Assembly: GCF_946479415.1 (NCBI RefSeq) | Contig: NZ_CAMLFY010000002.1 | Location: 107,085 to 171,084 of the forward strand | Direction: 5' to 3' | Origin: an uncultured Shinella sp. | GTDB taxonomy: Bacteria > Pseudomonadota > Alphaproteobacteria > Rhizobiales > Rhizobiaceae | DNA: 64,000 nt | Shown here: in pieces, positions 63,004 to 64,000 of the stretch | How positions within the stretch are numbered: the first letter of the stretch is position 1 | Layout: each line of letters opens with the position of its first letter | Translations under genes and position numbers: made by a program | Notes under the pieces: model-generated | Seen by the model: only the letters and a program-made list of their open reading frames with translations | The model's database searches: none | Told to the model about the DNA's origin: nothing

Positions 63004-63786
63004 ATGCGGATTGCCGCCCTTCAGATGCACGCGATTGCCGGCGACGACGACGCAAATATCGAGCGTATCGCGGCGGCCGCCGCCGATGCTGCAGCGGGCG
63101 GTGCCAGGCTGCTGATCGTGCCCGAGCTCGCCGTCACAGGCTATGGGGCAGGGCAGGCCGCCTTCGAAAAACTCGCCTCGCCCGCAACGGGCGCGGTGGC
63201 CGAGCGTCTCAGCACGATCGCGCGGGAAAACCGGATCGCCGTCGTGGCGGGCTTTGCCGAGCAGGAGGGAACGCTCACCTATAACAGCGCGCTCTTCACC
63301 GATGGCATCGGCACCAATGCCGTCTATCGCAAATCCCATCTCTATGGCGATTACGAGCGCAATGCCTTCAAACCCGGCATCCCCAATTCCGTCATGGTGG
63401 AACTTGGCGGTCTCAGGCTCGGCATGCTGATCTGCTACGACGTCGAATTCCCGGAAAACGTCCGGCGGCTGGCGCTGGCCGGAGCGGACCTCATCGTCGT
63501 GCCGACGGCGCTGCCGAAGGGCTCTTCCGGCACGTTCATCGCCAACCACATGATCCAGGTCCGCGCCTTCGAGAACCAGGTCTTCGTTGCTTACATCAAC
63601 CATTGCGGCGCCGACGACAATTTCACCTATGCCGGCCTGTCACGCATTGCTGCGCCCGACGGCAAGCTGCTTGCAGAAGCGCCGGCCGAAGGCGAGACAC
63701 TGCTGTTTGCCGAAGTGCGCCCAGAGGACTACGCCAAGTCTCGTGCGGAAAACACCTATCTCGTCGATCTTGCGCGACCAATCTAG
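63004..63786 (+). CDS. Nitrilase/carbon-nitrogen hydrolase family amidase
   Basis: A 260-residue enzyme with the nitrilase catalytic triad: Glu in VPELAVTGY near residue 41, Lys in YRKSHLYG near 111, and Cys in LICYDVEFPE near 145. Members hydrolyse amide or nitrile bonds, such as N-carbamoylputrescine amidase or omega-amidase. Four bases after the permease and downstream of a ureohydrolase, it most likely removes an amide or carbamoyl group from the imported compound. It converges with the next gene by a few bases. Confidence 0.88.
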   Translation: MRIAALQMHAIAGDDDANIERIAAAAADAAAGGARLLIVPELAVTGYGAGQAAFEKLASPATGAVAERLSTIARENRIAVVAGFAEQEGTLTYNSALFTDGIGTNAVYRKSHLYGDYERNAFKPGIPNSVMVELGGLRLGMLICYDVEFPENVRRLALAGADLIVVPTALPKGSSGTFIANHMIQVRAFENQVFVAYINHCGADDNFTYAGLSRIAAPDGKLLAEAPAEGETLLFAEVRPEDYAKSRAENTYLVDLARPI

Positions 63787-64000
63787 AGGCTGATCAGCGC
63801 CGTTCCGAGCACAGCAAGAGCGGCACCGAGCCACGCGGGTGCCGGCGGCACGATGCCGGCTCTTGCCCAGACCATCGGCAGGATAACAACGGGTGTCATC
63901 GATGACAGCGTCGAGACGACCCCGACACTGCCATGCGCCAGAGCGGCCATCAGCAGCGACATGCCGAGGCCGACGCCGAAGAAGGCGGAGCCGACGGCAA
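63783..64000 (-). CDS. EamA/DMT-family transporter, C-terminal part (cut by window edge)
   Basis: Reading the minus strand from the right edge, an open frame of 72 codons ends at TAG 63783. It has hydrophobic segments and the EamA-like end SSMTPVVILPMVWAR followed by AWLGAALAVLGTALISL. The 5' part lies outside the window. It overlaps the nitrilase stop by four bases in convergent orientation. Confidence 0.75.
   Translation of the reverse strand, partial: AVGSAFFGVGLGMSLLMAALAHGSVGVVSTLSSMTPVVILPMVWARAGIVPPAPAWLGAALAVLGTALISL

Noticed and set aside
1..64000. CRISPR arrays, tRNA, rRNA, insertion sequences, integrases
   Set aside because: I looked for regular spaced repeats, transposase motifs and terminal inverted repeats and saw none. 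A covariance scan for tRNA could not be run.

Overview
The window is a piece of a high-GC alphaproteobacterial secondary replicon, most likely a megaplasmid or chromid of the Rhizobiaceae (Rhizobium, Agrobacterium, Shinella or Ensifer type). The strongest evidence is a complete repABC replication and partition operon in the middle (30454-34172, minus strand) with the usual antisense-RNA gap between repB and repC. Supporting evidence is a dmeRF metal-efflux pair, a TGA-N9-TCA iron box of the RirA type, CueR/HmrR copper genes and many sugar, polyamine and carboxylate transport operons. No rRNA, tRNA, CRISPR array, phage gene or transposase was seen, and almost every base is in intact, densely packed genes. 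The genus is an inference.

Layout. 1-603 has no protein gene I can support, but holds a strong minus-strand terminator and a candidate small RNA. 604-1410 is an alpha/beta hydrolase. 1407-12836 (minus) is a nine-gene polyol or sugar operon: binding protein, ABC ATPase, permease, SorC-type regulator, aldo/keto reductase, GlpD-like flavin dehydrogenase, LsrF-like class I aldolase, FGGY kinase and GMC oxidoreductase. 13093-14370 is dmeF/dmeR. 14522-17877 pairs a dimethylglycine-dehydrogenase-like enzyme with a choline-kinase-like phosphotransferase, divergent from a DeoR regulator. 18931-22171 is a TonB siderophore receptor with an AraC regulator. 22297-28727 is a TctABC carboxylate transporter with its own DctB/DctD-like two-component system. 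28821-30457 holds three small genes beside repABC.

Right half. 34738-38944 is the homogentisate branch of tyrosine breakdown (MarR regulator, hmgA, fah, maiA). 39022-42939 is gabT/gabD with a divergent three-domain regulator (MerR head, XRE helix-turn-helix, cupin). 42936-44842 has two EamA exporters. 44975-52317 is a PotABCD-like importer with an aldehyde dehydrogenase and a metallo-hydrolase under a divergent TetR regulator. 52319-55541 is copper export (cueR, copA, copZ). 55626-63786 is a second PotABCD-like importer with a ureohydrolase, nitrilase-family amidase, aminotransferase and LysR regulator, apparently for a guanidino or polyamine compound whose breakdown could feed the GABA genes. 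A cut EamA transporter runs off the right edge.

Together the genes describe a catabolic replicon for a soil or rhizosphere life: importers linked to short degradation modules, each with its own regulator and in several cases a visible operator. No clearly new class of system is evident. The least conventional parts are the polyol operon (a kinase, flavin dehydrogenase and aldolase route of unknown substrate), the MerR-XRE-cupin regulator with paired operators, and a lone parS-like site 5 kb from repABC.
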